Origin: Acidimicrobiaceae bacterium
Lineage (GTDB): Bacteria; Actinomycetota; Acidimicrobiia; Acidimicrobiales; Ilumatobacteraceae
Reading direction: 5' to 3'
Assembly (NCBI GenBank): GCA_006515795.1
Contig: VFMC01000070.1
Location: forward strand, 1-7,530
Length of the DNA: 7,530 nt
The notes below the pieces were generated by a model. That model did no database searches. It was not told the origin of the DNA and saw nothing but the letters and a program-made list of their open reading frames with translations. Of the stretch, positions 4,939 to 7,530 are shown piece by piece (within the stretch, counting starts at the first letter, position 1; every line of letters begins with the position of its first letter). A program made the translations under genes and the position numbers.

Positions 4939-7530
4939 ATGCCGCAGATGAACACCGCCAGCCCAGGCCCGCCTCCGCCTCCGCCTTCGCCTTCGAGCGC
5001 CCAGCGAGGCAGCCGATCGACGAACGTGCCGGCGCAGCTGTCCTCGTTCGTCGGTCGCGAAGCGGAGGTGGCATCGCTGCGTGCGGCGATCGTCGAGGAC
5101 CGCTTGGTCAGCCTGACCGGTGCCGGCGGATGCGGTAAGACGCGGCTCGCGTACGAGGTCGCCACGCTCGAACTTGAGCAGAGTCGGTACCGCGAGGGTG
5201 TGTGGTGCGTGGAGCTCGCACCTTTGGGTAGCGCCGAGCTCGTCGCTCACGCTGTCGCCGCGGTGTTCGGCCTTCGCGAGGAGTTCGGGCGGCCGATGCT
5301 CGACACGCTCACCGAGCAGCTCCGCACCGCGTCGGCGTTAGTCGTCGTCGACAACTGCGAGCACGTGCTCGACGGAGCGGCGACAGCGATCGAGACGGTG
5401 CTGCAGCGCTGCCCCGGGGTGCGCGTCATCGCCACGAGTCGCGAGGCGCTCGGGGTGTCGGGCGAGGTGATCTGGCGAGTTCCGTCGCTCGACGAGTCGA
5501 CGGCGTTCGAGCTGTTCGTGCATCGTGGGCGCAGCGCTCGACCGACGTTCGAGCCGTCGGTCGACGAGCGACCGGTGATCGCCGAGATCGTTTCGCGGCT
5601 CGACGGCATCCCGCTCGCCATCGAGCTCGCTGCGGCACGGCTGCGGATGATGAGCCCGTCCAGTATCGCCGCGGGGATCGACGACCGGTTTCGCCTCCTC
5701 AGCGGCGGCAGCCGGACCGCGATGTCGCGCCAACAGACCTTGGAGGCGTCGGTCGCGTGGAGCTACGACCTGCTCCACCCCGACGAGCAGCAACTCGCGC
5801 GGCGTCTCTCCGTGATGCACGGCTTCACCCTCGAGGCGGCCGAAGACGTGGCCGGGGAGGACGCGGCGGACCGGTACGGCGTGCTCGACGTGCTCACGAG
5901 GCTGGTCGACAAGTCGATGGTGCAGGCCGACCACGCGACGACCGGCCAGGGTTACCGATTCCTCGAGACCGTGCGCCAGTACCTCCTGCAGCGACTCGCC
6001 GAGAGCGGCGAGGCCGAGGGCGTGCGTGCCCGCCACCTGTCGTACTTCGTCTCGCTCGCCGAATACGCGGCGCCCGAGGTCGCGTTGCGCGATGGTGCGG
6101 CGCTGTTGGCGATGCTCGAGTCCCAGCATGCCAACCTCGAGTCGGCGCTCGAGTTCGCCGATGGGTCGGGCCGTCGCGAGTCGGCCCTGCGGCTGGCTAC
6201 AGCGATGGCGCTGTTCTGGGAGCTGCGCGGCCACCTCGGGCGCGGCGGGCGATGGCTGGCCCGGCTGCTCGACCAGACCGATCCGGAACCGACCGTCCAT
6301 CGCGCCCGCGCCTGTTGGGCAGCGGCGCACATCGGGCTGTACGCCGGTGACCTCGAGACCATGTCGGTTCGTGCACCCGAAGCGGTGGAGCTGGCCGAAC
6401 GGCTCGACGACGACTGGGCCCGCGCCCGAGCGCTCAACACCCTCGGCTTCGCCACCGCCGTCACGACTCCGAACGAGGCACGGCCGCTGCTCGAGCGGAG
6501 CATCGAACTGGGATCACGCAGCGGCGACCAGTGGTCGGTGCTCAACAGCCACAAGATGCTGACGGTCCTGTGCTGGGTCACCGGCGACGACGTCGCCGCG
6601 ACCGAGGACCTCGAGACGCTGCGCGCGCTCGCCACCCGGCACGAGGCCGGGTACTTCCTCGCCTGGTACCACGGCCTACGCGGCATGTTCCTCGCCCGTC
6701 GTGGCGACCTGGCCGACGCGCGTCGATACCTCCAGCGGGCGATCGACCTCTGCGACGGCATCGGCGAGCCGATCACCGGCTCGATGGCACGCGCTTGGCT
6801 GTGGGCCGTCGACATCGCGGAGGGCGAGTACGAAGCGGCCGAGCGCAGCTGCACGGCGCTCCTGCACCGCTCACATGCGACCGGTGGCGGTCTTGCGGTC
6901 GCCGACCTGCTCGCCAACCTCGGCCAGATCGCGATCGGGCGTGGTGATCTCGCCCAGGCCGTCTCCCTCCTCGCCCGCAACTACGACGACACCCGCGAGC
7001 ACGGCCTGCCTTACTTCGTCGTGCTGCCGGCGATCGTCGAGGCCTCGGCGCGCCGACGTCTCGGCGAGCACGCACGAACTCGCGATCTCCTCGACGACAT
7101 CGCCGGTCTGGCCGCTGGATTCGGGAACCAGTGGATGCTGGCCCGGATCGAACTGGAGCGGGGCCTGGTCGCACGGGCGTCGGGAGAGCCCAACGTCGCC
7201 GCCCGCCACGTGCACGGGGCGTTGGTGTCGTTCGCTCGGATGGGCCACCGGCCCGATGTCGCCGCCTCCCTCGAGGCCGTTGCCGCGCTCGCGCATGACG
7301 CCGAGAGTGACGCCGAGGCCGTGCGCTGTTTCGCCGCAGCAGCGGCGCTGCGCGCAGAGCTCGGGATCGTCGGTGTGCGGCCCGATGCGGCAGCGGTCCA
7401 CGCGGCGTGCGACATGCTGCGAGCCTCGCTCGGCGCCGATGTGTTCGCCACGCACTGGGCGGAGGGATCCGCACTTTCGATGGACGAGGCCGTCGAGTAC
7501 GTGTCGAGGGCACGTGGCGAGCGGAAGCGG
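4939..7530 (+). CDS. LuxR-family ATPase regulator: P-loop NTPase, winged helix, TPR-like repeats (3' end cut off)
   Basis: Large STAND-type signal-transduction ATPase; 864 codons are visible and the frame is open at the right edge. After a Pro-rich leader (residues 10-18) comes SSFVGREAEVASLRAA (35-50), the usual entry to this ATPase. Walker A is GAGGCGKT (61-68), Walker B is LVVVDNCEH (134-142), the sensor motif is ATSRE (165-169) and the GIPLA motif is at 223-227. A winged-helix region follows at about 264-350 (RQQTLEASVAWSYDLL to YRFLETVRQYL). From about 355 onward helical pairs suggest TPR-like repeats for ligand or partner sensing. Family members usually end in a LuxR helix-turn-helix, and the final visible RARGERKR looks like the linker just before it; that domain is expected beyond the window. 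AGGAG (4931-4935) lies 3 nt before ATG 4939 and 12 nt before in-frame ATG 4948, so either may be used; ATG 4897 lacks a ribosome site. Transcribed divergently from the NTF2-fold gene. Confidence 0.93.
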   Translation, partial: MPQMNTASPGPPPPPPSPSSAQRGSRSTNVPAQLSSFVGREAEVASLRAAIVEDRLVSLTGAGGCGKTRLAYEVATLELEQSRYREGVWCVELAPLGSAELVAHAVAAVFGLREEFGRPMLDTLTEQLRTASALVVVDNCEHVLDGAATAIETVLQRCPGVRVIATSREALGVSGEVIWRVPSLDESTAFELFVHRGRSARPTFEPSVDERPVIAEIVSRLDGIPLAIELAAARLRMMSPSSIAAGIDDRFRLLSGGSRTAMSRQQTLEASVAWSYDLLHPDEQQLARRLSVMHGFTLEAAEDVAGEDAADRYGVLDVLTRLVDKSMVQADHATTGQGYRFLETVRQYLLQRLAESGEAEGVRARHLSYFVSLAEYAAPEVALRDGAALLAMLESQHANLESALEFADGSGRRESALRLATAMALFWELRGHLGRGGRWLARLLDQTDPEPTVHRARACWAAAHIGLYAGDLETMSVRAPEAVELAERLDDDWARARALNTLGFATAVTTPNEARPLLERSIELGSRSGDQWSVLNSHKMLTVLCWVTGDDVAATEDLETLRALATRHEAGYFLAWYHGLRGMFLARRGDLADARRYLQRAIDLCDGIGEPITGSMARAWLWAVDIAEGEYEAAERSCTALLHRSHATGGGLAVADLLANLGQIAIGRGDLAQAVSLLARNYDDTREHGLPYFVVLPAIVEASARRRLGEHARTRDLLDDIAGLAAGFGNQWMLARIELERGLVARASGEPNVAARHVHGALVSFARMGHRPDVAASLEAVAALAHDAESDAEAVRCFAAAAALRAELGIVGVRPDAAAVHAACDMLRASLGADVFATHWAEGSALSMDEAVEYVSRARGERKR

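Noticed and set aside
4969..4996. CCGCCT-type short repeats
   Set aside because: They encode the Pro-rich leader of the ATPase; a normal low-complexity coding stretch in high-GC DNA.
5338..6330. 330-codon minus-strand open frame within the ATPase gene
   Set aside because: Antisense shadow created by high GC; the plus frame carries the Walker B, GIPLA and winged-helix motifs over this range.
5952..6980. 342-codon minus-strand open frame within the ATPase gene
   Set aside because: Ser/Arg/Ala-rich low-complexity translation typical of a shadow frame, fully covered by the TPR-like region of the real gene.

Overview
The window is about 7.5 kb of very GC-rich DNA with dense, tightly overlapping genes, near-saturated G/C at third codon positions and frequent GTG starts. 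This fits a high-GC actinobacterium. The family mix (ECF sigma factor, LuxR/STAND-type ATPase regulator, neocarzinostatin-like surface protein, TaqI-like N6 methylase) would suit an Acidimicrobiia-type lineage, but the lineage is inference. There are no RNA genes, CRISPR arrays or complete mobile elements.

Layout. (A) 1-1706, minus strand: a compact run of three overlapping genes. It starts with an 89-residue protein that is almost only a LuxR-type helix-turn-helix. This is coupled by a GTGA overlap to a six-helix membrane protein, whose last codons overlap the start of a TaqI-like N6-adenine DNA methylase that leaves the window at base 1. (B) 1707-1927: a divergent regulatory region with 2.5 copies of a 12-bp tandem repeat. 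The repeat abuts an ECF-style promoter candidate pointing at the LuxR-HTH gene. (C) 1928-4111, plus strand: a three-gene operon of ECF sigma factor, four-helix membrane protein with a cytoplasmic N-terminal segment (ATGA overlap), and an extracytoplasmic protein with two four-cysteine, neocarzinostatin-like repeats and a C-terminal membrane anchor. (D) 4112-4344: no intact gene, but a coding-looking minus-strand fragment and a small GC hairpin. (E) 4345-4743, minus strand: a SnoaL/DUF4440-type NTF2-fold protein. (F) 4744-4938: a divergent intergenic region with an inverted repeat around TGGCATAT. (G) 4939-7530, plus strand: a large LuxR-family ATPase regulator (NB-ARC-like P-loop ATPase, winged helix, TPR-like repeats) cut by the right edge before its expected C-terminal DNA-binding domain.

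Working together: the strongest candidate for an undescribed system is operon C, read as a surface-sensing ECF sigma module. The Cys-paired ectodomain would sense, the four-helix protein would act as a non-canonical anti-sigma factor, and the sigma factor would be the output. The sigma factor may also drive the divergent HTH/membrane/methylase genes through the promoter candidate next to the tandem repeat. Operon structure and domain types are read from sequence; the signalling model is inference.
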